Made by a program: the position numbers and the translations under genes
The notes under the pieces: generated by a model
The model's database searches: none
What the model saw: only the letters and a program-made list of their open reading frames with translations
Told to the model about the DNA's origin: nothing
Assembly: GCA_016706255.1 (NCBI GenBank)
Contig: JADJJZ010000015.1
Location: 1-64,000, forward strand
Length of the DNA stretch: 64,000 nucleotides
Reading direction: 5' to 3'
From: Bacteroidota bacterium
GTDB taxonomy: Bacteria; Bacteroidota; Bacteroidia; Chitinophagales; BACL12
Part shown: one piece after another, positions 16,212 through 24,926 of the stretch
Layout: each line of letters begins with the position of its first letter
Position numbering within the stretch: the stretch's first letter is position 1

Positions 16212-17009
16212 ATGGCAAAACAACTCCACTCTGACGACCGCTTGCAACAAATTAGCTGGAAAGATTTACAAAAACTTTCGCGCAGGGAAATTGCGTATGA
16301 AATTCTGCTATCCTTACCATGGTTAATTGCCTCCTGCGTATTTGCGTATTTCCGTTTGTATGCACCGGCTTTAATTTGTTCGTTTTTCTTTTTTTTAACC
16401 GGATTACGACAGTCGCACAATGCACAACATAATACAGTTGGTATTTCGAAACGTGCAACAGAGTGGTTGTTGTTTTTTTTAAGTACTGCCATGATGGCAA
16501 GTATGCATGCTGTAAAATATAATCATCTGCAACACCATAAACATCCGTTAAGCGAAAAAGATGTTGAAGCCATGAGTGCAAAAATGCCTTGGTGGAAAGC
16601 AATAATGGCAGGACCGTATTTTATTATTATGATACACCGCACAGCAATGCGTTATGCGAATAAAAATATGCGCATCTGGATACTCATTGAATTAATTGTA
16701 ATTACAGGAATTATGTTGTTTACTTATTTTGTAATTGATATTCACTGGATTACTTATCATGTTACGGTAATGGTAATTGGTGAATGTTGCACTTCATTTT
16801 TTGCTGTGTGGACTGTTCATCACGATTGTGATACCGGTGGTGTTTATTCACGCACTGTTCGCGGTAAATGGCGGACTAAATTATTTTATAATATGTTTTA
16901 TCATACGGAACACCATTTGTTCCCAAAGGTGCCAACCTGCCATTTGCCGAAGCTTGCAGCCAGAATAGATGAGGTTATTCCTGAAATTAAAAACAAAACA
17001 GTACTATGA
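16212..17009 (+). CDS. Membrane fatty-acid desaturase
   Basis: 265 residues with the di-iron histidine boxes of membrane-bound fatty-acid desaturases: QSHNAQHN (about residues 68-74), NHLQHHKHP (H105, H108, H109) and YHTEHHLFP near residue 240. Hydrophobic segments at about 33-62, 85-100, 160-178 and 185-205 give a four-helix membrane protein with the His boxes on the cytoplasmic side. Known chemistry: O2-dependent introduction of a double bond in an acyl chain. The specific substrate (acyl lipid or carotenoid-like) is not determinable. The last codon overlaps the start of the next gene (ATGA), so the two form an operon behind the dyad at 16139. Confidence 0.88.
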   Translation: MAKQLHSDDRLQQISWKDLQKLSRREIAYEILLSLPWLIASCVFAYFRLYAPALICSFFFFLTGLRQSHNAQHNTVGISKRATEWLLFFLSTAMMASMHAVKYNHLQHHKHPLSEKDVEAMSAKMPWWKAIMAGPYFIIMIHRTAMRYANKNMRIWILIELIVITGIMLFTYFVIDIHWITYHVTVMVIGECCTSFFAVWTVHHDCDTGGVYSRTVRGKWRTKLFYNMFYHTEHHLFPKVPTCHLPKLAARIDEVIPEIKNKTVL

Positions 17010-17911
17010 AAATTGTAATCGCAGGCGGGTCCGGTTTTATTGGAACTTATCTCGCCAATTATTTTGCTGAATCAAACCACGAAATTATTATTTTATCGAG
17101 AAAACAACATCTACCCCAAAAAAATATTAAGTATTTATTGTGGGATGGAAAAACAATTGGCGATTGGAGTAAAATTATTGATGGTGCAGATGTATTAATT
17201 AATCTCGCCGGTAAAAGTGTAAATTGTCGGTACACAGAAAAAAATAAAGCTGAAATATTAAATTCCAGATTAAATGCCAACCACATATTAGGCATTGCAG
17301 TTCAACAAGCAAAACGTCCGCCTAAAATTTGGTTTAATGCCGCATCGGCAACAATTTACCGACATGCCGACGACAGACCGATGGATGAAAATACAGGTGA
17401 AATTGGCAGCGATTTTAGTATGGATGTTTGTAAGGCATGGGAAAAAAGTTTTTATGAATTGGTGTTACCGGAAACAAGAAAAATAATATTACGCATGTCG
17501 ATTACCATTGGCACAAACGGTGGTGTTTATAAACGATTTAAAAATTTAGTATTTGCAGGTTTGGGTGGAAAAATGGGCAACGGAAAACAAATGATGAGCT
17601 GGATTCATGTGAAAGATATTGCTAGAGCAATTACATTTATAATAGCAAATGAACATTTAAACGGTATTATAAATGTCACTGCGCCAACTCCCATTAGTAA
17701 TGCTCAATTTATGGCGGCCATCAGGAAATCAAACCATGTTCCTTTCGGTTTGCCTACACCACGGTGGTTTCTAGCATTTGGGGCATTTTTGATTGGCACC
17801 GAAACGGAGCTAATTTTAAAAAGCCGTTGGGTAATTCCGCAAAAACTGATGGATGCCGGTTTCCGGTTCAAATACCCTGAAATCGAGCAATTAGCGGCCG
17901 ATACTTTTTAA
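17006..17911 (+). CDS. TIGR01777-family SDR epimerase-like protein
   Basis: 301 residues with an extended-SDR Rossmann fold. The N terminus MKIVIAGGSGFIGTYLANYF holds the GxxGxxG nucleotide-binding loop, then ADVLINLAGKSVNCRYTEKN, FNAASATIYRHADDRPMDEN and a C-terminal DUF1731-like segment (PRWFLAFGAFLIGTETELIL ... GFRFKYPEIEQLAADTF). This is the YfcH/SDR39U1 family, whose reaction is not well defined. Its start overlaps the desaturase stop by 4 bp, so it is co-expressed with the desaturase. Confidence 0.85.
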   Translation: MKIVIAGGSGFIGTYLANYFAESNHEIIILSRKQHLPQKNIKYLLWDGKTIGDWSKIIDGADVLINLAGKSVNCRYTEKNKAEILNSRLNANHILGIAVQQAKRPPKIWFNAASATIYRHADDRPMDENTGEIGSDFSMDVCKAWEKSFYELVLPETRKIILRMSITIGTNGGVYKRFKNLVFAGLGGKMGNGKQMMSWIHVKDIARAITFIIANEHLNGIINVTAPTPISNAQFMAAIRKSNHVPFGLPTPRWFLAFGAFLIGTETELILKSRWVIPQKLMDAGFRFKYPEIEQLAADTF

Positions 17912-17982
17912 AAGTGTCATTATTTTGACCACAGTAGTGTAACAAATCGGACTTTCGACGTTTGTTAGTTGTAACAATTCAC

Positions 17983-17990
17983 TAATTTCG
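17983..17990 (+). promoter_or_regulatory. Near-consensus -7 box of the copper monooxygenase-like gene
   Basis: TAATTTCG differs from TAnnTTTG at one base; TTTG at 17961-17964 lies 18 bp upstream. ATG follows at 18009. Confidence 0.4.
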
Positions 17991-18008
17991 TAGGCTCAAA
18001 GTTATTTT

Positions 18009-19649
18009 ATGAAAAGACACTCTTTATTTTTAGTAGGAATTATTTCAGCAAACCTGGCATTTAGTCAGACCACAACCTGGGAATCGGTTTACAATGTTTT
18101 GCAGACAAATTGTGGTAGCTGCCATATTGCAGGACATGAAAGCGGTTTGGATTTAAGTGCATCCATCAGCGAAGTGTATGACAATTTATACGACATTTCA
18201 CCGGCCAATGCGACATCTGCCGGTAAAGGATACAAACGTGTATTTCCGGGTGAGCCATATAAAAGTTTTGTTTTCAGTAAAATAAATAACGGCCTTGCGC
18301 TTGATGTAAATCTCGGAGCAGGTGAAGGTGCAGCATGCCCACAAGGTGCATCTCCATTAAACAATAAAGACATCGAATTAATTCGTCAGTGGATTATGTA
18401 TGGTGCTTATGAAAGTGATACTGCGGTAGACATAACATTGATAAATGAATTTTATGATAATGATGGAATTCAAAGTGTGCCATCTCCACCGGCACCTCCT
18501 GCAGTTGGCGAAGGATTTCAAATTCATTTTGGACCGTTCTTTTTATGGCCGGAAGCAGAACATGAATACTTCACTAAATTTTACACTCAAATTCCAACAG
18601 ACCAGGAAGTGATTCGCGTAGATACTTATATGGGTGAATATTCACATCACTTTATTACGTATCGTTTTACAGATGCTTTCTGGACAGATTATACACCTTA
18701 CGGATTACATGATGGACCGGACTTTGCAGGTATAGATTTAGTAACTGCAAATCAATACCCGCAAAATATAGTATTACCCGAAGGAACTGCATTTAATTGG
18801 GTTGATAATACGGTATTAAATTTAAATTCACATTATATTAATTACAGTCCCGACAAAGCATTAGCCTGCGAAGCTTATGTAAATATTTATACGCAACCTG
18901 TCGGAACAGCAATACAAACCATGTATTCTGTATTATTATCGAATCAAAGTTTTTTTGTGCCGAATGATGGTGCACCACATACAGATGTTGCTTCAGCATT
19001 TGAAACCGGACATGGTGATGATGAATTATTTGTTTGGGCAATGAGCTGCCATACACATAAATATGGTTCTGATTTTAATATTTTCAAACGCACTGCAGAT
19101 AATGAAATGGGCGAGCAGATATTTGATGGTGCATGCGGCGCAACTGAAGGTGTACCGGGCTGTTTAGATGAAATTTACGATTATAAACATCCACCAACAC
19201 GTTATTGGGAAAGTATGTTGCCAATTAAATGGGGAGAAGGCATTAAATACGAAACAACATGGGTAAATGATGGTCCTGAATCAGTTGGTTTCGGATTAAC
19301 CAGTGCAGATGAAATGATGGTAATGATGTATTTTTTTGTAGATGATACAACCGGATTAAATTTACCAACGGCATTAAGTAATCACGAGTTGGAAAAAAAT
19401 GCAATTAATTTATTTCCTAATCCCGCTTCAGATAAAGTTTATATAACTAGTGATATTAATTTATCAGGCGCAACAATTACAATTGCCGATATTAGCGGAA
19501 AAATTATTAAAACAGAACTTACTGAATCGATTTCAACGGGATTAAATTATTATCAGGTTGATATCAGTAATTTAATTCCCGGTATTTACTTGATGAATAT
19601 TATAGATAAATCAGGTAATATCAGCAGCAGGAAGGTTGTTGTAGAATAA
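18009..19649 (+). CDS. T9SS-secreted copper type II monooxygenase-like protein with N-terminal CxxCH
   Basis: 546 residues: signal peptide (MKRHSLFLVGIISANLAFSQ), a cytochrome-c-like segment with C35-GS-C38-H39, then a domain with all six copper ligands expected of peptidylglycine/dopamine monooxygenase: H213-H214 (SHHF) and H275 (LNSHYIN) for CuH, and H348-x-H350 (SCHTHKYG) with M436 or M437 (SADEMMVMMYFF) for CuM. Spacing between ligands is close to that in PHM. The C terminus (LFPNPASDKVYITSD ... ISSRKVVVE) is a T9SS type A sorting domain. Family chemistry is O2- and ascorbate-dependent hydroxylation; the heme-like motif could supply electrons, which is inference. A paralogue is encoded at 43686-45323. 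Followed by a bidirectional terminator. Confidence 0.82.
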   Translation: MKRHSLFLVGIISANLAFSQTTTWESVYNVLQTNCGSCHIAGHESGLDLSASISEVYDNLYDISPANATSAGKGYKRVFPGEPYKSFVFSKINNGLALDVNLGAGEGAACPQGASPLNNKDIELIRQWIMYGAYESDTAVDITLINEFYDNDGIQSVPSPPAPPAVGEGFQIHFGPFFLWPEAEHEYFTKFYTQIPTDQEVIRVDTYMGEYSHHFITYRFTDAFWTDYTPYGLHDGPDFAGIDLVTANQYPQNIVLPEGTAFNWVDNTVLNLNSHYINYSPDKALACEAYVNIYTQPVGTAIQTMYSVLLSNQSFFVPNDGAPHTDVASAFETGHGDDELFVWAMSCHTHKYGSDFNIFKRTADNEMGEQIFDGACGATEGVPGCLDEIYDYKHPPTRYWESMLPIKWGEGIKYETTWVNDGPESVGFGLTSADEMMVMMYFFVDDTTGLNLPTALSNHELEKNAINLFPNPASDKVYITSDINLSGATITIADISGKIIKTELTESISTGLNYYQVDISNLIPGIYLMNIIDKSGNISSRKVVVE

Positions 19650-19672
19650 AATATATTTTATATTATTGATAA

Positions 19673-19706
19673 AAAAATGCGACGGATAATAATCCGTCGC
19701 ATTTTT
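19673..19706. terminator. Bidirectional terminator
   Basis: A 15-bp perfect stem: AAAAATGCGACGGAT, loop AATA, ATCCGTCGCATTTTT. A and T runs on both sides serve the convergent genes ending at 19649 and 19735. Confidence 0.9.
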
Positions 19707-19734
19707 ATTTATACAGATTAACACCTGAAATTTA

Positions 19735-22488
19735 TTAATTCACTACAATTTTTTGTTTCACATCTCCAACACTAATGATATAAATTCCACTTCCCAATGT
19801 ATTAACATCAATACTAATATTATTTTCTCCGATATTTAATTGTGTATTTTGAATATATACAATTTTACCCGTAATATCACTTAATGTGATATCAATAATT
19901 TTGCGCTCATCGCTTCGGTAAAATACATTTAATACATCTGAAACCGGATTAGGGAAAATATATAATTCACTTTGAACCTGACCGAATTTAGCAGGAACAT
20001 AAATTGTTATTTTCGACGAGTTAGCGGAATAAACGCCATCGCATTTAGCTTTTACAAATATTTTATTGACAGTGCCCGGAATTAAATCGGTCATGGTATA
20101 AGTATTTGAAACGCTAGTATAATTGTAACTTAATCCGCCAACTTGTTTACGTGTTATTTTGTAACTATCAGCTCCCGGAATGGCCGTCCAGCTTACTGTT
20201 GCAGAGGTTGTAGTAATATCGGTTGCAACTAGTCCTGTTGGTGCATTACAATTATCGAGATTGCCAACATACAACCCATTACCAAAACTGGTTACCCAAA
20301 CTTCATTGGTATTTAAAGGATTAAAAATTACACGGACAGGATGTTGAAATGGATAGTTCGGGTCTTTTGTAAATACGGGACTTGCAACGTTCAAATTATT
20401 TGTAATCCATAATCCTTCTGATTCGGTTGTTGCATACATGGTATTTGCATTATTCGGGTCGATGGTAATTGATTCAACGCGGTCTAATGCATTAATTTTT
20501 GTCCATGATGTTCCGCGGTTGGTTGTTTTATAAATTCCACCCAATCCATTTGGTGCACCACCCCAACCGGAAAATACTGCGCAATAAAATGTATTCTGAC
20601 TTGCATCATTTGCATCAACAATTAAATCTTTAGTCCAATAAAACATGCCGGGGTCAGAAATATCTGTCCATGTTGTACCGCCATCAGTAGATTTAAATAC
20701 ACCACTGCTGGCAGTAAATACACCTGCTGCAGTTCTTCTTCCTGAATAAACAGCAATTAAGGTACCGTCATTTAATACATGAATATCGTAAGGGTGTCCT
20801 TCAGTGCGTGGAGGGTTAGATAATTTTGTCCAGGTACTTGCGGCGCCTAAATTAATATTTGAAGAAACATAAATTCCGCCGGTTGTTGAATTAATAACTG
20901 CGGCATACATTTTATTGGCAACAAGCGGATCAAATGCAAGTCGAATAACCGGATCTGCGAAATCGTGCAGCACGGTCCAGTTTGCACCATTATCTAAAGA
21001 AGTTAAAATTCTTCCAGTTGCGCCATTTATAACATCATCTTTTAAATACGTGCTTTGATACATATCATGTGCACTTGATGTTGCCGCATATAATTTTCCG
21101 CTACCGAAATTTTTAATTACATGGTAAACTGAATTTTCGGTAATGCCTGTAAAATTTTTATTCCATTTTGCACCCGCATCACCACTTCTTATTGCTGTGA
21201 TATCGCTAAAGCCGACAAACATATTATTTGCATCGCTCCAGCAAATGCTCCAGCAGGAAGTATTTTCGATACCAACACCGGCATAATTTTTTCCTTTAAC
21301 AATATCTACATTTATCGGATTTTGGTCAGCAGGATTTACATATTGTTGTTTCCATGTAACACCGCCATCATTTGTAAAATGCGGAAATCCCAAGCCGGTA
21401 ATTACGGCAACATTTGAATTTGTGGATGCAACATCAAATCCTTCGGCAAATTCATCATAATACCATCCTTCATCACCATTATCACCCTGATAACCGGTGT
21501 AAATATTTTCGTTGTTATTAGTTAATAATACTGCTGACCATCCGGCGCCTGCATTTGTTGTTTTATAAACAATAGGATATCCTGTTGAAGAATTGCCGCC
21601 TGCCACATAAGCAATATCGATATTATTTTCGGCCATATCCACAAAAAATGGTTTATTTGAACCACTTATTCCAGTAGCTGCTGCTGTCCATGAAGCGCCA
21701 ACGGCATAATCCATTTTGTAAATACTTTTATAGGAATTAAAATCTGCACCTGTAACGCCGGGATAAATATCAACTAAGTCGTAACCAACGATAAAAAATC
21801 GAGTTGTTGCTCCGGCTTTAGCACCTGCAAATGAAATTATTCCTCTACCTACCGGTAATCCGGTTAATGTATTGCTGGTAAATGTTGCACCATTATCGGT
21901 ACTTACCACTAAATTTTTTGCAGCACCGATATAAACATTACTACCATCAAAAAACACGCCGCCAATATGTGCAGCACCACTTCCCATGTTGGTATAAATA
22001 TTTGTAAAAGATGTGCCACCATTCGATGAAAAATAAATTCGGTTGTAGGATGCAATTACAATTCGTTGGGTGGAATTATCATCTGCAAAAATGGAATAAC
22101 ATTCGCCACCTGTTGGGTCGGTAATCGGATTCCAGGTTATTCCTCCATCGGTTGATTTAACCGGAAATGAAGCTTCTGTAAAAAAATCAAAATTTACGGC
22201 GTAACGGATGAGATTATCGGAGGTGAATTGCACTTTTGAAGTGGTTACCGATAATAATTCGTTAAAAGGCACTGTAGACCAGCTAACACCGGAATTTGTG
22301 GTGTGAAATACCTCGGTCATGTCGCAGCCGATATACATTTCAGCGGTATTTCCGGGATTCACCGAAGGGGCGAAAAGTGCTCCGCCTCCGCCAATACCGC
22401 GACTTTCCCACGTAGCGGGTTGAGCAAAAAGGGATTGAAAAAAGAGTGTGTGTACGGCAAGGATAAAAACAGGTATAAACTTACGCAT
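19735..22488 (-). CDS. Secreted BNR/sortilin-type beta-propeller protein with fibronectin III and T9SS domains
   Basis: 917 residues: signal peptide (MRKFIPVFILAVHTLFFQSL), then many BNR/VPS10-like blades recognisable by S-x-D-x-G-x-T-W boxes (STDGGITWNP, STDNGATFTS, TNDGGVTWKQ, SLDNGANWTV, STDGGTTWTD, TTNRGTSWTK). A fibronectin type III domain follows at about residues 740-825 (APTGLVATDITTTSATVSWT). The end (IFPNPVSDVLNVFYRSDER ... IYIISVGDVKQKIVVN) is a T9SS type A sorting domain. The fold resembles GH74 xyloglucanases and photosystem assembly BNR proteins, but I see no decisive catalytic Asp pair, so enzyme activity is uncertain. It is secreted to the cell surface. Confidence 0.8.
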   Translation of the reverse strand: MRKFIPVFILAVHTLFFQSLFAQPATWESRGIGGGGALFAPSVNPGNTAEMYIGCDMTEVFHTTNSGVSWSTVPFNELLSVTTSKVQFTSDNLIRYAVNFDFFTEASFPVKSTDGGITWNPITDPTGGECYSIFADDNSTQRIVIASYNRIYFSSNGGTSFTNIYTNMGSGAAHIGGVFFDGSNVYIGAAKNLVVSTDNGATFTSNTLTGLPVGRGIISFAGAKAGATTRFFIVGYDLVDIYPGVTGADFNSYKSIYKMDYAVGASWTAAATGISGSNKPFFVDMAENNIDIAYVAGGNSSTGYPIVYKTTNAGAGWSAVLLTNNNENIYTGYQGDNGDEGWYYDEFAEGFDVASTNSNVAVITGLGFPHFTNDGGVTWKQQYVNPADQNPINVDIVKGKNYAGVGIENTSCWSICWSDANNMFVGFSDITAIRSGDAGAKWNKNFTGITENSVYHVIKNFGSGKLYAATSSAHDMYQSTYLKDDVINGATGRILTSLDNGANWTVLHDFADPVIRLAFDPLVANKMYAAVINSTTGGIYVSSNINLGAASTWTKLSNPPRTEGHPYDIHVLNDGTLIAVYSGRRTAAGVFTASSGVFKSTDGGTTWTDISDPGMFYWTKDLIVDANDASQNTFYCAVFSGWGGAPNGLGGIYKTTNRGTSWTKINALDRVESITIDPNNANTMYATTESEGLWITNNLNVASPVFTKDPNYPFQHPVRVIFNPLNTNEVWVTSFGNGLYVGNLDNCNAPTGLVATDITTTSATVSWTAIPGADSYKITRKQVGGLSYNYTSVSNTYTMTDLIPGTVNKIFVKAKCDGVYSANSSKITIYVPAKFGQVQSELYIFPNPVSDVLNVFYRSDERKIIDITLSDITGKIVYIQNTQLNIGENNISIDVNTLGSGIYIISVGDVKQKIVVN

Positions 22489-22587
22489 ACAATAAAATTT
22501 AGGTGGTTAAATGTAAAAAAGGTGTAATCAAGTAAAAATAAACAACTTTTTTTCATTCACCAATACCACAAAAGGGTGAGCTAAAGC

Positions 22588-24912
22588 TTAGTGATTATTT
22601 ACATAATACTCAAAATAGGTGCATTCTTTAATAGCTTCTTTGTAAAAATCGGTTTCACTGAATTGATTTTTTAAAATGCTGAAATTGGTTTGATATTCCA
22701 GTTTAATTCCCGATTCATTTTCATAGTCATAATCATCGCTTCTGTAATATTCATTTTGTTCGCACTTGGCAAGCATAAAATAATTTAATGCTGCAAACTG
22801 TTTTCCACTACTTTGTTTTGCGGCTAAGGTGTAATATTTAATTGCCTGGGTCAAATCATATTGATCGTTATAATAGTAATAAAAACTATCGTCAGGGTCA
22901 ACAGAATTTGTTTCACATCCGTGGCAACGGTAGTAATCAAGCGCGTTCCAGGCATTACCCCAATAAGACATATTATAATAAATATTGCCAAGCTGATGGT
23001 AAATTTCAGCGCTGTTTTTTGGTTCGGCGTTGGCTTTAGCCTGTAATTGTAAAATAGTTTCTGCAAGCGTTAATTTATTTAAATCAGTTGGGTAGGCAGA
23101 GAAGTCGCAATCGTGACAATCGTTGATATGAATGATAAATGGGTCTGCAGAAAGTGATGTAAGCACATCTTGCTGATTTTGTATTTTTTTGAAAATGGCT
23201 ATTGCTTCATTTAATTTATTTTCCCGCATTAATAATGTGCCTTTTATTTCCAGCATAATATCTGCACCATAAGGATATTGTTCAGCTAAAAATGTTTCAA
23301 ATGCCGATTTTTTAGTTGAAGTGAAAAAATCATACAGCTCATCAATCGGTGCTTTTTCCGGTTCTTCATAAATATCATAATATTCAACTGCTCTGGCACG
23401 ACATAATTCGGCGAGTAATGAATTATTTGCGCTTAAATACATTTTCATCAAATTGAACATTACTATACGATAAGCATCACTTTTAAATCGGTTGGCATAT
23501 TCACTTTGATCTTCGGCAACACTCAGCCATTTTAAATCGTCGAGTAATTGTTTTTCTAACGCAGGCGTTACTGATGATGCAAGATTTACTTTATTTAAAA
23601 TAGATGTAATTTTTGCCTGTTGAATTTGTTGTGCATCACCTTTTGCATTTTGTAACGCCAACTCACACATAGCTTTACAGCGTTCCGGTTTTTGATCAAT
23701 AAAATATAAAAATGCTGCTGTGTTGTACCAGAATGCCGGTGTTCGCATTTTGTTTATCTGAATCCCATTATTAATAACTTCTAAAATGTCAGCAATATCG
23801 TTGGGCTCCATTGAAATGTAATTATATTCGTCGGATATGTCTTCACTATTGCCATTCCACCAGCGCGTAGGCATAGTAGTGCGCTGAATTTTTTCTACCT
23901 CGCGTGCAAGTAAAACTTCCAGTTCTTTTGAACCCGGGTCTATTTTAAGCATTTCATTTAATGCAGGAACTGTTGAATTATTTTGATTAACACCGGTTAA
24001 AAACCACAACACATTTTTTTCATGATCATTTTTGCACATGCTCAAACATTTTTGCCATGTAGCTTCACTATCCATATAAAAATCGCGTTCAGCGCCTAAT
24101 CTTCTGCTTAAACAATTATCAAATACCAATGCATTGTAATAACCGGCTTCAGCAAATTGATTTAATCGCCAATAAGCACCGGCCATTAAACTCATACTCC
24201 AATATTTAATTTGAGTATTGGAATTTTCGTTGGCTACATATTTATTATAAATATCGATACATTCCTGATACGATTTTGAATAATGCGCACAACGTGCAGC
24301 CTGATATGCATATCTCAATTTTATAAAAGGATCATCCGTTTTTTTTAATTCTTTTAATGCTTCTGATTTAAGTGATGCAAGTAAAGCAGTATCGCGTGGA
24401 ACGGGTTCCCAGGAATAATCGGGTTGCACGTGTGGCTCAACAGTTTTTGCAAAAGTTAAATATTTAAACGAAGGGTCCTTCGGGTTATTCATCCAAAATT
24501 TAAGAACCCCATTATTCAGCCATATTTCGCCAACATTTTTGCTTTTTCCCTTCAATGCAATTGCAAAAGCGCTATAATCATCAACTGAGGTATTGTAAAT
24601 AATAGATTGAATATCGTTTATTGGTATTCCTTTGAAATAGCTGCTCCATTCTTCAAGGTTTTGTTGAGTGCCATCAAATAAGGAAAGGTCGATTGTTCCG
24701 CCTAATGAACTCCAATCGGTATTAGGGTCGCCGTTGTAGTAATGTTCGGAGTAATAAAACGGGAATAACTCCGGTAAACCAAGCATTTCCGAATTGAAGG
24801 GCGAAAGATTTGACTCATCGATGTCGTATCCCCATGAACAGGTATTTGCCAGTTGAAGCGGGAAAATGCAACCCATACAGGTAAACAATATGTAAAACGG
24901 AATGGCTTTCAT
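22588..24912 (-). CDS. Large exported protein of unknown function, paralogue of the next gene
   Basis: 774 residues. The N terminus MKAIPFYILFTCMGCIFPLQ is a signal sequence; a Cys at residue 15 could be a lipidation site. The body is alpha-helical with TPR-like pairs (LRYAYQAARCAHYSKSYQEC, YWSMSLMAGAYWRLNQFAEA, AEIYHQLGNIYYNMSYWGNA). A conserved C terminus (ALNYFMLAKCEQNEYYRSDD ... CTYFEYYVNNH) is nearly shared with the 24927 gene. Internally VLWFLTGVNQNNSTVPALNEM matches LWFLTGVKNKNAAIVSIHEML of the paralogue. I do not recognise a named domain. The 14-bp gap to the upstream gene indicates a shared mRNA. Confidence 0.65.
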   Translation of the reverse strand: MKAIPFYILFTCMGCIFPLQLANTCSWGYDIDESNLSPFNSEMLGLPELFPFYYSEHYYNGDPNTDWSSLGGTIDLSLFDGTQQNLEEWSSYFKGIPINDIQSIIYNTSVDDYSAFAIALKGKSKNVGEIWLNNGVLKFWMNNPKDPSFKYLTFAKTVEPHVQPDYSWEPVPRDTALLASLKSEALKELKKTDDPFIKLRYAYQAARCAHYSKSYQECIDIYNKYVANENSNTQIKYWSMSLMAGAYWRLNQFAEAGYYNALVFDNCLSRRLGAERDFYMDSEATWQKCLSMCKNDHEKNVLWFLTGVNQNNSTVPALNEMLKIDPGSKELEVLLAREVEKIQRTTMPTRWWNGNSEDISDEYNYISMEPNDIADILEVINNGIQINKMRTPAFWYNTAAFLYFIDQKPERCKAMCELALQNAKGDAQQIQQAKITSILNKVNLASSVTPALEKQLLDDLKWLSVAEDQSEYANRFKSDAYRIVMFNLMKMYLSANNSLLAELCRARAVEYYDIYEEPEKAPIDELYDFFTSTKKSAFETFLAEQYPYGADIMLEIKGTLLMRENKLNEAIAIFKKIQNQQDVLTSLSADPFIIHINDCHDCDFSAYPTDLNKLTLAETILQLQAKANAEPKNSAEIYHQLGNIYYNMSYWGNAWNALDYYRCHGCETNSVDPDDSFYYYYNDQYDLTQAIKYYTLAAKQSSGKQFAALNYFMLAKCEQNEYYRSDDYDYENESGIKLEYQTNFSILKNQFSETDFYKEAIKECTYFEYYVNNH

Positions 24913-24926
24913 TCCACAAATTTATT